Shown here one piece after another: positions 44,701-55,318 of a stretch of DNA of 64,000 bases; within the stretch, counting starts at the first letter, position 1, and each line of letters starts with the position of its first letter. Under the pieces are notes generated by a model that worked only from the letters and a program-made list of their open reading frames with translations, had not been told where the DNA came from and searched no databases. The position numbers and the translations under genes were made by a program. The stretch spans positions 310,001 to 374,000 of the forward strand of contig NBBA01000005.1 in the NCBI GenBank assembly GCA_002794785.1. Reading direction: 5' to 3'. The DNA is from Coniferiporia sulphurascens. Taxonomy: Eukaryota; Basidiomycota; Agaricomycetes; Hymenochaetales; Hymenochaetaceae.

Positions 44701-45259
44701 CTCTTAAAATCTATGCACATTGTGGTAGACGATGAGGTGCAGTGGTGAGGTTGAGGCAAAGGTGGGTTATCAGCATAAACTGATGTATTTCTAGGGCGAG
44801 ACCAGCTCCCCTTATATACACGTTCCGTGGGCTAGTACTACTATAACTATCTAGCTCTTATATCGTATGGCATTATCGTTGTGTTATCGTTCACTTAGTA
44901 AGGTAGATTGATCATATGATCATGTACTATATTTACATCGTTCATTATATTTATTTAATAGTTCCATGAAGAGACATGAGGTTAAAGTGAAATTCAGCAA
45001 TTATTAAATAAATATAACGAACAATATAAAAATAGTACATGGTCATATGAACAACCACCTTACTAAGTGAACGATAACGCAACGATAACGCCATAGGATA
45101 TAGGAGCTAGACAGTTATAGTAGTACTAGCCCACGGAATGTGTATATAAGGGGAGCTGGTCTCGCCCTAGAAATACATCGGTTTACGCTGATAACCCACC
45201 TTGCCTGAACTTCACCACTGCACCTCACCGTCTACCACAACGTGTGTAGATTTTAAGAG
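44701..45259. repeat. Foldback element 3: long diverged inverted repeat, about 260-bp arms
   Basis: The arms 44701-44960 and 45002-45259 are reverse complements with scattered mismatches; for example ctcttaaaatctatgcacattgtgg at the left end against a right end that reads ctcttaaaatctacacacgttgtgg. The loop is about 41 nt. Each arm holds a TATATA-like motif followed by ggggagctggtctcgccctag, reminiscent of a promoter. Older than foldbacks 1 and 2, judging by arm divergence. Confidence 0.85.
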
Positions 45260-45348
45260 TGATAAATTAAGTGACCTTGACTACCAGTAAGGATTAGAGA
45301 CCCTTTTAGGTGCGTCAACCGCGCAAACCAGAACAGTGCGAGGGTAAA

Positions 45349-46968
45349 TTAATACTCATAAAAATCCACCAATTTTTCTTCGAAAATTGATTCGGCGTCT
45401 GCCTGGAACAGACCTCGGCACCATTTGAATGTGACTACCTCCAGTGCGTCCCATTTATCCTGTTCTTCAAGTGCTTCACGGATCGACCGAAGTGACGCAA
45501 GTTCCATATCATGACACCTAATAAAATGGATACTTTCCAGCTTCGGGAGCTTCATATGAGCATTCCGAAAATCCGTATTGAGGTAAAGGCACGGTGTTTC
45601 GAGGGTTAGACTGCGTAAATTAGGCAGCTTCATGAACGGGAAATTGTACGTGCAAAGGTGGTTCTCGTCCTCGTCGTCCTCGTCTTGGTCCTCTTCCTCT
45701 TCCATACAGCCCAGCTTGAAAACGAAGACCTCGACATTCGTATAATGTTCCCGTGAATGTGGGAGGATGCAATCAAGCCACGTATCTCCTCGTGTTTCGT
45801 TATAACAATCATCCGGATCGATGTTTACGTATAGCTTCCTGAGGTGAGGAAAACGAAGCGCCCTCATGAAAGGCACGAAGCTCTGCGAACCCATATACGA
45901 GACCGTAAGGTTGAGAGTCCCGACATTTGGAAGAATCGTTTCGGGAAGCGCGCAGTCACCATGCATTATAAATGGTGAGTCAAACGTTAGATAGAGTGTT
46001 TCAAGTAGAGGACTCGACCGCAAAAATTCGAGTAGCAGACCCATATTGTACACCCTTGGATTGGAATGAGTTTCGTTGACTATTAGCTCCAACGCCGTTA
46101 ACGGCGGGGAAAGATGCAAGAAGGGCCGCGGAAATAGGTTGAATACTTTGAGAAACGTCAACTTTGGCACGAACCAGGATGCGTAGAAGTGCATAAGCGG
46201 TTCGGAGTGGTCAATAATGTGTCTGTGCTTTTCTTCGTCGAGTAGCCTCCCTGTCGGATAGTAAAGCACGACGCTCTGGAGTCGCGAAAGGTGCAGATCG
46301 TTGGTGTAATGAAATATGTCCCGGAAAAGGCCTTGCAAGTCCACTTCTATCGTACCCTCCATCCAATAAACAACATCCTGCCAACGAGACGCCTCTGGTG
46401 ACGCCAAGCTCAAAACTTCAACAACACTTTTGGCGCCCTGGAGATCAAAAGAGCTCAATATGACGTTCAGCCCTACACCTTTGCTGCGCTCTAAGGCAAC
46501 TTGAAGTTCTCTATAGTTATTATCAGTGCCGATACTGTTCCACAGGCGCGGATTGTGCATCACAATCTTATAAAAACGCTTGTTAACGTAGGCAAGGTTC
46601 AGTGCCCCCCGGTGGCACCCAAGGCAGACTTCTTCGAAGATATTTGCAAGGATGTCATCAGGGACCGTGTTCATCCCATGGGACCGTACCAGGGACATGT
46701 AAACCTCGTCTAACGACCATTTCTTTGTCTTCAATGACCAAATCCTCTCCCGTAATGAACTTGCGAGGCGGTCAAGTGCGTCCAGCCGGTGTTCGATCTC
46801 TTTAAGAGAAGACTTCATTTCGGTACGAATGTGAGTTTGAGAATCTATCGTATCTAGATCGGCTTTTATGGGCACGGGAGGTCTGCGGTATGTTAAGGAC
46901 ACGTGAAGTAACTGGCCTTCAAGCAGGCATGTAAGGAAGAACCACGCATGGCGTCGGGAAATCGACAT
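45349..46968 (-). CDS. F-box protein, family copy 2
   Basis: An open frame of 539 residues from ATG 46968. The F-box is at residues about 98-145 (MNTVPDDILANIFEEVCLG...LAYVNKRFYKIVMHNPRLWNSI), after a leucine-rich helix (SSLKEIEHRLDALDRLASSLRERI). The C-terminal part has degenerate leucine repeats (LLLEFLRSSPLLETLYLTF, FMKLPNLRSLTLET) and an acidic insertion EEEEDQDEDDEDE. In sister copies the protein starts in a short upstream exon. That exon is still present here (47092-46950) but its donor reads AT instead of GT, so translation probably starts inside the former intron. Otherwise the body is intact. Confidence 0.8.
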   Translation of the reverse strand: MSISRRHAWFFLTCLLEGQLLHVSLTYRRPPVPIKADLDTIDSQTHIRTEMKSSLKEIEHRLDALDRLASSLRERIWSLKTKKWSLDEVYMSLVRSHGMNTVPDDILANIFEEVCLGCHRGALNLAYVNKRFYKIVMHNPRLWNSIGTDNNYRELQVALERSKGVGLNVILSSFDLQGAKSVVEVLSLASPEASRWQDVVYWMEGTIEVDLQGLFRDIFHYTNDLHLSRLQSVVLYYPTGRLLDEEKHRHIIDHSEPLMHFYASWFVPKLTFLKVFNLFPRPFLHLSPPLTALELIVNETHSNPRVYNMGLLLEFLRSSPLLETLYLTFDSPFIMHGDCALPETILPNVGTLNLTVSYMGSQSFVPFMRALRFPHLRKLYVNIDPDDCYNETRGDTWLDCILPHSREHYTNVEVFVFKLGCMEEEEDQDEDDEDENHLCTYNFPFMKLPNLRSLTLETPCLYLNTDFRNAHMKLPKLESIHFIRCHDMELASLRSIREALEEQDKWDALEVVTFKWCRGLFQADAESIFEEKLVDFYEY

Positions 46969-47092
46969 TCCACATTTGATCTATGTCCATCAGGCTGCTG
47001 CGGACCGAATTCTCCATCATCCTCAGGGTTTCTATAAGCCCATTGGCACTGGCGGCGCTCGCGTCCGTGTTTACGGGCTGATGCGAAGCCAT
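46950..47092 (-). pseudogene. First exon of F-box copy 2 with a mutated splice donor
   Basis: ATG 47092 opens a frame encoding MASHQPVNTDASAASANGLI and later DIDQMWNVDFPTP, homologous to exon 1 of copies 3, 6 and 7. In those genes the exon ends CC followed by GTGCGT, GTGTGT or GTATGT; here the same place reads CC/ATGCGT. The expected acceptor (ACCGCAG near 46889) is preserved and is in phase. Unspliced, this frame ends after 8 more codons. Confidence 0.7.
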
Positions 47093-47844
47093 TCTGCGGG
47101 CTACTTGAGTTTCCTTCACGACGTTGAGAAAATTGTAATCCGTGGTCAGTCTGACAGTTCCTGCGCGTACCGAGCAGCTAGGTGCGCCCCCAAGTAAAGT
47201 GGTTGCGGCTCCGGCTCGGAAAGAAACGTTGCAGAAGACCAGAAACGAGACATAAATAAACTGGGTTAAATCGCATCACCAGCTTATCTAATCCAATTTG
47301 CCGAGAGACAAGACCCACCTCCTCAGGGTTCTCAAGCTCGGGTCTAAATCCGACCTCGGCGCAGATGCCGTCAAAGAGTACTCAGAAAAGAAAAGAATGG
47401 CCCAGAGCTTAAATATTGGACACAATAGATGGTTAGTAAAGGGTCTATAAAAACGCGAGCGCGCGCATACCGTGATATGCGGCAACGGGTAGCTCAAGAC
47501 TCGTCAAGAGCTTGTTCTGGTTGTCCCTGACAACAACGAACTCATAAAAATGCAGCCGACCCGTTGGCTGGAGTCGTTAAAATATACAAATATATGTACA
47601 AATATAGTGAGAATCTCAAAGGGAGAAATACTGGACCAATAGTTGTGCGCAAAAGCGGCCAGCGGCTACATTAGCTGGATATGCTTCTTCGCTCTGGAGC
47701 TGAGCTAAGTCGGACTTCCAACTTACTTCCCTTACTTTGAACGTGTCCACACGGACTCCTTCTCAGCCACAGGATTATATTCCAACCTTTCGCACTAGTT
47801 CGTCGCTCGCAACTTCATCGAGCTGTTGAACCAAATATATTTCC
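47093..47844. other. Upstream region of F-box copy 2
   Basis: No gene supported. Confidence 0.4.
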
Positions 47845-48061
47845 GGTGCTCGGTGTATCGAACGTGAGCGTAAAGGAAACAAAGCACCTAGATACATTCT
47901 AGGTAATACATAAGTAAAGTGAAATAAAGTGAATCGCTGAACTAAGCGCTGAGGGTGTGAGGTGGGTATATGTGTGTGAACGAGAATAAACGCGCATATC
48001 GGAGTGCAAAACTAACCACCAAAATAAGAAAGGAAAAATATTATTAAGCCCGGGTTGAACC
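47845..48061 (+). repeat. Dispersed repeat, copy 2
   Basis: Second copy of the repeat at 16026-16241, same overall orientation. The central segment between gtgggtatat and cggagtg is inverted relative to copy 1. Sequence right of cccgggttgaacc differs from copy 1, marking the boundary. Confidence 0.8.
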
Positions 48062-48194
48062 GGAGCTTACCATACTTCAAACACGAGCCGCCCCTTCCTT
48101 ATTGTCAAGCAGGTTATTATCACCCCCAGCGAGCGTAGAAACAGCACTCACGGACCTACTTCTACTTGGGAGAAAGTAAAAAAGTATTCGCAGA

Positions 48195-50107
48195 ATGGAA
48201 GCCTCGTACAAGCCTGCGAGCATAGACACCAAGGCCATCAGTGGGCTTATGAAAGTACTCAGGATGTTGGAGAGCTGTGGTAATGCGATGGATGTAGATC
48301 AGGCGTGGAATGCCAGTGACTGCCACCTGACGCCGTATGTTGTTTCTTTCTTTGTTTCTCGTGCTTACTTGGGAGCTAATCACACCGACTGGTCTCAAAC
48401 ATAGGAAGACGGAGGCTGAACCGGGTTCAGTAGAGTGTCAAAAAGTTCTCCGCGTCAAGTTAAAGTCTTCTCTTAAAGAGCTTGAGCACTTATCGGACGC
48501 ACTTGCTTGCCTCACAAGCTCGTTGCAGAAGAGAATGTCGTCGTTGAAGGCCGTTTATGAACCCCTGTTTCTATCACATTGGATGGACACGGCCCCCGTC
48601 GAAATCCTTGATAATATCTCCGAGGAGGTCTGTTCTGGAAAGCCTCGATTAGCATCGAAGCTCTCTAAGACCAACAGGCGGTTTTATGACATCGTCACGC
48701 AGTGTCCACGTCTGTGGAATGACATCAGCAATTTTGGCACAACTTTTAGTCGTGAGGAACTCAGAGTCGGCTTGGAGCGGAGCAAAAATGTAGGGCTGGA
48801 CGCCGCAATTAGCTTTGAACGCGGCGGAATCAAAAGCTGCTTTGACTTTTTGGGTGCAATAACTCTGGAGGCCTCCCGCTGGGAGAAAGTCGTTTACGAT
48901 ATGGAGATTCAGGATCAAGTAGACTGGCAAGAACTGTTTGAAGACATATATGAATACAGCGCTGATCTTGGCCTCCCACGGCTCAGGAGTGCCATGCTAA
49001 GATATCCGCCGAAAGAAGTTCTCGATGACGAAGAGCACGAACACATTCTTGAACTATGTTAATATATGTGGGGAGCCCACATAGAGTGGAGAGGCGAAGC
49101 TATGCACACGACTTAATCCTAGTTGGGCAAGGGACGGCTTTCTATTAAGGCTGGCTTGAGGGGTAAGAGCATGTTCTCACGGGGGGGGCCGCACAGCATC
49201 AAGCTACTGCTGACTAAGCTAGCTTTTTGAAAGCCCCTAACCAGATAACTGGAGGGCTTTGCCCCCCAATTACTCTGAACCGTCTATGCACTTCTACACA
49301 TCCTGGATTGCACCGAAGTTGACCGAGCTTAGAGCAGTCAATCTATTCCCGCAAACATTTCTATGTCTTACCCCGCCATTAACGGTACTGGAGCTATGGA
49401 TCCACGAGCAAGGGGCATTTCCGAGGGTGTACGATATGAATTTACTGCTGGAATTCCTGCGGTCAAGCCCCTTACTTGAGACTCTCTGTCTATCATTTGA
49501 AGCATTCACGCCATCTACAAGGGAAGATGACCGTACACTTCCCGAAACAACCCTTCCAAATGTTCAAACTTTCAGATTTAAAACCGTATACATGAGTTGG
49601 CAGGGCCTCCAGCCATTCATGAAAGCTCTCCGCCTTCCACTTCTCAGAGAGTTGTACGTATGCAACAATCCAGATTCAGGAGACCCGACGGAGGAAATGC
49701 GAGGGTGGTTTGATTTCATATTCCCACTTCCACAAGGGCATTATACGAATGTCGAGGTCTTCAGCTACGAGTATAAGGACTTTCCCCCGTATGAGGATTA
49801 CTGTCTCGTATACAGGATTCCATTCTTGAAGCTGCCAAACCTACGCAGTCTTACTCTCGAGACGACATCTCTTAATCCCTATATGGATTGCTGGGACGCT
49901 CATTTGCAGCTTCCGAGACTGAGTGAAGTACATTTTGTAAGATGCGATATCCTGGACATCAGTGTGCTTCGGTCGTTTCGGGACGTACTCCAAAAACAGG
50001 ATAAATGGGGGACATTGAAGGAAGTTACATTCACAAGGTGTCAAAGTTTGTGCAAGGAGGACGTCGAAAGGACCTTTGAAGGAAAAGCAGTGACCTGGAT
50101 TCAGTGA
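48195..50107 (+). CDS. F-box protein, family copy 3
   Basis: Exon 1 48195-48334 (MEASYKPASIDTKAISGLMK...MDVDQAWN), intron 48335-48404, exon 2 48405-49057 with the F-box (MDTAPVEILDNISEEVCSG...KTNRRFYDIVTQCPRLWNDI). A segment of about 200 bp, absent from the sister copies, then interrupts the frame. If 49058-49244 is spliced (GTTAAT donor, CCAG acceptor) the frame continues in exon 3 (49245-50107) and gives 551 residues, adding about 9 residues (YNWRALPPN). If it is not spliced, translation ends at 49062 after the F-box. The C-terminal half (LLLEFLRSSPLLETLCLSFE, FLKLPNLRSLTLET, DKWGTLKEVTFTRC) is intact, which favours splicing or a very recent insertion. Confidence 0.75.
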
Positions 50108-50319
50108 CTAAAGCCAGTGTAACTGTGTTACTTGGAGGTCTGAACATATTAATCGTACATGTGGCTTCGTAAATCCAGAAAGTGCTAGCCTCGGTTTCCC
50201 TGATTGATATTTGGTATGTCCCTCAGCGGGCCGGGTTACAAGTCCACATTGTGCCATTGCATGTAAATATAATGGAGTGAGCTCCGGTGAAATTCGTACT
50301 ACACTCTTCAAGTTGAAGC

Positions 50320-51000
50320 AAGGAAGAATGTAATATTGACGTTTGCGGACGAACAAAGTCGTCATAATATTTTGAACACTTGATTTATAAAAGCTTAGCC
50401 GGGCCGGAGTCGCAACCGTTGGGTCGTCAACGTCGCCTCTTTCACAAAAATTTACTTGCGTTGAGCGCTTGAGAGACTCGCGCCCGCAGCGCCCTTTGGG
50501 TTTCCCCACTTGGCAATATTAATGTTGAGTGTGTGAACCTACCCAAATCCTAACCGTCGGATAGACATCATCTACAATGTGATGTTTATTAATTACCCTC
50601 CCTTGGTACTAACACATATGGAGCAATCAAAACATGTTATTCTCTATAGCAAGACTCTAAATCCCGTTCCGCTTGGTCTTGTTCCATCCGCACGGAGTCC
50701 CAGGTTACCATCTTTCCTTGAAAAATCCCATTGACGGCCTCCCTGTCCAAATCGTTGCGTTTTTTATGAATATCGCCTCCTTCAATGCGTCCCATCCGTC
50801 CTGATCTTCAAGCATTTTCCGAAAGACACCAAGCGGCGCGTGGTCCGAATCAATACATTTAACAAAGTGAATATCCTCCAGCGTCGGAAACTTCACTTGG
50901 GAGCTCCATTTATCAATGTATTGAAAAACGTGTTTTGAGTCGATGGTGAGACTGCGCAAATTAGGCAGCACCTTGAATAAGTGAACGAATGTGTAATGTA
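50320..51000 (-). repeat. Inverted duplicate of the 3' end and flank of F-box copy 7
   Basis: Read on minus, this matches about 63295-63980 on plus: coding part (FVHLFKVLPNLRSLTIDS, then QYIDKWSS, FPTLEDIHFVKC, SDHAPLGVFRKMLEDQD) and then noncoding flank (tgtgttagtaccaagggagg, gtggggaaaccca, cgcgagtctctca, cgctcaacgcaagtaaattt). The similarity stops abruptly at about 51000 inside the coding sequence. Confidence 0.85.
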
Positions 51001-51154
51001 CTTTTACTTTTAGCCGATAAACAACAGCATAGTGGGTTGGAACCTGAGACTGATAGTGGTTGCATGTTCGTATGCGAACCAAAATGTTACGATTATATGT
51101 TGATGCATAACGTCGATGGAACGGTAAATCCACGAGGGCGGACACGTATAGCAC
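50600..51154 (-). pseudogene. F-box copy 4: 3' fragment only
   Basis: The frame 51154-50705 joins unrelated N-terminal codons to the last third of the F-box/LRR family body. A one-base gain in an A run near 50770 shifts the frame relative to copy 7, and the original C-terminus continues in another frame. No F-box domain remains. It was created by the inverted duplication listed separately. Confidence 0.75.
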
Positions 51155-51225
51155 TGTGATTCAACACTACTAATTTGATTCTACTTCGTTGTAACGACTT
51201 TTTTTTTGTTCGGAGCTTTCAGCGT

Positions 51226-52275
51226 CTATGAAGTTTCTGGGAGTATTTCTGATCTCTCCTGCCACCAGCGCTCGCGAGCTACTTCCTCAAAGTCCTTTAA
51301 TATGTCATTTTTGTGCTCCCACAGCTCTCCAATTTGCCACTGGACATCGTGTACCTCCAAACCATCAATGCGAAGCGCTCTCACATCTTGACAGACATCC
51401 TTGGTTCTCCGGAGGTTGTCTTCATACAGCGGTTTCACCACGGCATGAACCAATCTCCCGGGCAGTCTGCGGTCGGTGTGGATTGTCGACTCTAACTTCC
51501 TTGCGTCGCGTTTGGAACCGCAGAGTACCTCGAGGACATCTTCGATATAGTCCATTCCTCCACCATAAACGACCAGATGGGTCAAGGCTTCAAAATGGGA
51601 GTGCATGCCCACAAGCAGCGGATGGGGACGCGGGTTCTCCTCCTCGTAATCCGAGCGGTCTCTCTTGGTATTGTAGTAGACATGAGGTGCGTTGAGGCGG
51701 ATACGTCGTAGTAATGGTGCCGTCGGATGAACAAAATCAAAATCGGAGATGTCATCGGCGTGATTCAAGATGAGGGCCTCGAGGCGCGGGAGGGACAAGT
51801 CGGATATGATGCTCAGGTCGTCAAAATAGTATGTAGTCCGAGAGCGTTGGGTCAGAGAAAGAGTTACGAGGGTCGTATGCACGTTCCGGACGAGGGCGGC
51901 AGCATTCTTTCGGAACTCGTTGGCGTAAACGTTAAGCTTTTTAACGTTCTTAGTCGCAACATCTTCCCCGTCTTCAGAGTCGCCCGGAAGATTTTCCACT
52001 TTTAGGTATATGTCTGGATCCTCTTCGCAGATGCAAAGGTGCCGGACGTCAACTGCTGCTCCATTCCCCCGTTCCTTCTGTTCTGACTTTATCCTGCTAA
52101 GCGTTGCCTTGAGCTGTTCGCTGCCGAAAACCACGAGTGCGCGGAATTCGAACGGCTTTGCGACCCTACGGTAATACTTCGACACCAAGCCCAGGCTACG
52201 TGCCGTCTTCCCGACATCAACAGGAGACAAATACCCTAGGATGTGGGCGACGAGTACCACGGGACAGTTGTCCAT
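51226..52275 (-). CDS. F-box-like protein of a different subfamily
   Basis: An intronless frame of 349 residues. The N-terminus MDNCPVVLVAHILGYLSPVD...ARSLGLVSKYYRRVAKPFEF is an F-box-like helical motif in which LVSK-YYR stands where most F-boxes have V-C-K/R-W. The rest has scattered LRR-like strands (VRHLCICEE, VKKLNVYAN, LVTLSLTQ, LPRLEALILNH, LTHLVVYGGG) and a charged C-terminus. It does not share the exon-1 module or the DKW-LKEVTF ending of the surrounding family. A role as an SCF substrate receptor is inferred from the F-box only. Confidence 0.75.
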   Translation of the reverse strand: MDNCPVVLVAHILGYLSPVDVGKTARSLGLVSKYYRRVAKPFEFRALVVFGSEQLKATLSRIKSEQKERGNGAAVDVRHLCICEEDPDIYLKVENLPGDSEDGEDVATKNVKKLNVYANEFRKNAAALVRNVHTTLVTLSLTQRSRTTYYFDDLSIISDLSLPRLEALILNHADDISDFDFVHPTAPLLRRIRLNAPHVYYNTKRDRSDYEEENPRPHPLLVGMHSHFEALTHLVVYGGGMDYIEDVLEVLCGSKRDARKLESTIHTDRRLPGRLVHAVVKPLYEDNLRRTKDVCQDVRALRIDGLEVHDVQWQIGELWEHKNDILKDFEEVARERWWQERSEILPETS

Positions 52276-52670
52276 GGTTGAGGTTTATTGTCGAGGGCGA
52301 CGTAGTGGCCCAGGGTTATTTTCTCGGATGTGAACCGAATTCTCACGATTTTATGTGCATATCGATGGAACAAAGCCATATCAGGAAATACGATCGTCGT
52401 GGAAGTTACGGGCCGACAGAAAAAGGAAGGAGAGCAAACACCCCCATTCAAGTTATTTTTTTGAGCCAAAACATTTCTGCTGCTTGTATAAATATTAAAA
52501 AAGACATGCATACCATGACTCAGCACCTCGGAGCCCCACCCCAAACGCGGAAGGTGTTTCTCATCCTTACCGCATCCGCGGGTGATAGATAAAATACTAC
52601 ATACGACTTTTGCCATGAGCGCCGTGCCGAGCAACCTGCGACTCGCTGGGGACACGCTTCTTTGGCTACG
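52276..52670. other. Divergent promoter region
   Basis: Lies between the start of the F-box-like gene (minus) and the DUF1992 gene (plus). Contains another catgactcagca (52514), the motif also seen between hydrophobin genes. Confidence 0.4.
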
Positions 52671-54325
52671 ATGAGGACTGGTACGGTTGCGGATGGCCTA
52701 AATCGTGTTTGGCGTAGGGCCGTGCTTGCGAATTTGAAGGGACTCGGACCTGGCGGCGGTGGCGGGCTCGCTCGCTACACCTCGACTTCCGCCTCTGGAT
52801 TGGAATCAGATTTGGAGACGGGGTCGGAGTCGGTGTCGGTGTCTCACTCTCAGCGAATTCAAAAACAAGCCCAAGCGCAGGAGCAAACCCGACTGCAGCC
52901 GGACCATTCGGCGAGCACGAAACTCCTGGCGGACGCCGCGCTCGCAGAGGCAGACGAGATAGCGCACGCACGCAGGGCGGAGCACCCGCTTGTCGCACGC
53001 GCGCTCACGGAGGCGGGGGACGGACCGTGGACGGGCGAGGAGCCGCTGCGCGACGCGGTGCTGCGTATGCTCGTCGACAAGCACCGGCCGCTGCGTGGCC
53101 CCGTACGGAGCGCAGAGGAGAAGTTGCGGGCTGCGCCTCCTGCTGTTTCTGGAGGGACGGGGACAGCGCAGTACGCTCCCGACTGGCGGGCCCGTGCAGA
53201 CGCACCGTTGCTTCCTGCGGTGGAGGGCCATAAACCGTGGCTCGTGACGTTCCGCGCGCCGGCGCACGCTGTTGCGAGTGTTAAACTCGGGAATATTGCC
53301 TCTGGAGTCCCGGCGGCGAAGGCTGGAGGCAAGAATGCACGAAGGGAGGACGCGGAGAAGAAGCCGGAGGCGTCGGCGAGGAGACGGAGCGAGACTGCAC
53401 AGCGCCTTGGGCGTGCGCGCGAGTCGATGTTGGATTATCGGTTGGGCATCCGGGGTGGGCCGGGTGCTGGAACGGAGGGCGTGCAGAGGAGGCCGATGCC
53501 TGTTGGTATGAAGGGATGGGCGAGCTTGGTGGAGGAGCGTATTGAAGTAGGTTGCTTTTCTGTGTTGCCATCCTGGGGTGCGGTGCTGACGAGGGTGGTT
53601 CACAGCGTGCTCGCCAGGAAGGGCATTTTAGAACGCTGAAGGGTCGAGGAAAGCCCCTTGTGCGCGAGACGGCGGAGGCCAACCCGTTCATTGCTCGCGA
53701 GGAGTTCCTTATGAACCGTATCGTGCAGCGGAATAACGCCGCACCTCCGTGGGTCGAGTTGCAGACAGGTAAGCAACCCCTCTATCATCTCGATTGTAAC
53801 AACAGTGCTCAAAAGACATCACTAGAACTCGAGAGTGCCTTATCCGCCTTCCGCGCCGTCCTGCAAGAATCATGGACGCGGCGCGCCATTCGCATGCTTA
53901 CTCTGCGCCGTGCGCCCGAGGTGTTGCTCGCACTTTCGACCGCGGACGCGCAGGCGCTGCGCGACGCGGAGTGGGAGACGCGCGAGCGGGCGTACCAGGA
54001 CGCAGCGCTCGCGGAGGTGAACGAGCTCGTGAGACGGTACAACGGCGTTGCGCCGTACGCGGTGCGGCGTGCACCTCACACGCGTGAGACCGAGCTGGCG
54101 CGCATGTACCGGGAGAGCGCGGAGGGGATTCTGGAGGGCGTGCGGGAGAGGCTGCGGGACGGGGGCGGCGCTGCGTCCGGGGCGGGTTTGGATCTGAATT
54201 CGGACCGATCCGCGGGGGGCCGTGGTGGTGGGAATGGCGGAGGTTTTGTCGGTCCTTCGAGGGGGGACCTAGGGCTTTGGGACGTTGTTCGGGGATGGTT
54301 CGCGGGCCCGAGCTCGCGAGTGTGA
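52671..54325 (+). CDS. DUF1992/DNAJC28-like protein, probably mitochondrial
   Basis: Three exons (52671-53546, 53606-53768, 53826-54325; introns 59 and 57 bp) give 512 residues. The DUF1992 core spans intron 1: SLVEERIE-RARQEGHFRTLKGRGKPL, then NPFIAREEFLMNRIVQRNNAAPPWVELQT, followed across intron 2 by ELESALSAFRAVLQESWTRR. This is the conserved element of DNAJC28-type proteins, but I see no J domain. The first about 35 residues (RTGTVADGLNRVWRRAVLANL) are basic and fit a mitochondrial presequence. The middle is low-complexity and the tail Gly-rich. The first ATG in the frame is 52671; an out-of-frame ATG at 52615 could act as a short uORF. Confidence 0.88.
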
Positions 54326-54886
54326 GCCGCTGAGTACGCACGTATAGAATAATTAATGTATGTTTTATTTGTACTCTACTCTATTGTTGTCTTTGTGCTC
54401 GGGTCTCGACTATCTGCGTTGGAAGCGAAGTACAAATAGCGTGTCCAATCAGTTGTGGGATTACCTGATGCACGAGGCCGGTGTACAAACACTTCCTCTT
54501 TGCACGTAAATAATAATAGGACATGAATATATGCATTCTTACTGTCCTCTTCAGTGTTTATTATTCGTCCCCCCTAGCTCCTATAACCTCGTTTTAAATA
54601 AATAAATAAATATTTGGGAGAGGGAGCCCGAGTGCAGCGGCTACAAGGGAGAGGATGGCCTTATACGTACACAGGTAATAACCTCGTTCCGTGCCTCGCG
54701 GCGACGGGCAGGCTTCGATGGATCTAATCCGGACTTTCTAACTATAAAATCCCTTGCTTTTCTCCTCCCTTTCTTCTTTAATCTCATCTACCACCCCCTT
54801 CTCCCCCCTCGACGTGGAACGTGCCCCGCCCGCTACCTACTACAAAACCAACAACCTCAACCTTCACACCCTTCTACCCCGTAACC
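54326..54886. other. Intergenic spacer
   Basis: No gene. A short aaataaataaataaat tract is at about 54596. CT/CA-rich sequence at 54755-54880 is the likely promoter and leader of the next gene. Confidence 0.45.
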
Positions 54887-55318
54887 ATGTCTTCCAATGA
54901 TGAAATCGTGGTGCGTAGTATTTGCCCTGCTCGGTGGGGGGCGAAGCCTGAGTATTTTCTTGCTTCCCGCAGCCCGGTGATATTGTCGCCGTTAACCATG
55001 GCATGTACGGTCGCAAGGAGGGTCTCGTAATCGGCTCGAGCGTCGACTACGCTGTACGTACCCTCTAGTCCAATTGTTGTGTACAATGTACTCATTTTCG
55101 CTTCTTGTATTGCAGGGCCGTCAGGTCGTTGAAGTCCAATTTGAACCGGGGGAGGTCTACAAGACTTGGTGAGTCTCTCTTCCGCGTTCCGCAGCATATC
55201 CGCTAATGATATTGCCTCGCAACCGAACAGGTACCCTAACGTCCGTCGCGTCCGCCGCACCGTCTCGTACAGCCAGCCGTCGAAGCACCGCACAGTCGAG
55301 CGAACAGTCTACTGGTGA
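54887..55318 (+). CDS. Small conserved-looking protein with KOW/SH3-like barrel
   Basis: Four short exons (54887-54910, 54973-55053, 55116-55168, 55231-55318), each intron exactly 62 bp, give only 81 residues: MSSNDEIV, then PGDIVAVNHGMYGRKEGLVIGSS, VDYA, GRQVVEVQFEPGEVYKTW and YPNVRRVRRTVSYS. PGDxVxVxxGxxxGxxGxVxG is the pattern of KOW or SH3-like barrels that contact RNA or protein. I do not recognise a named family. The clean splicing of four tiny exons with consistent phases is strong evidence that it is a real gene. Confidence 0.75.

Noticed and set aside
43077..45259. Palindromes considered as CRISPR or centromeric repeats
   Set aside because: They are three unrelated foldbacks, not regularly spaced direct repeats, and the organism is a eukaryote.
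33040..52530. Recurrent catgactcagca word (33050 minus, 35309, 37963, 52514) as a regulatory network
   Set aside because: Two of the four lie in duplicated hydrophobin spacers, so recurrence is partly by descent; the evidence is too thin for a feature.
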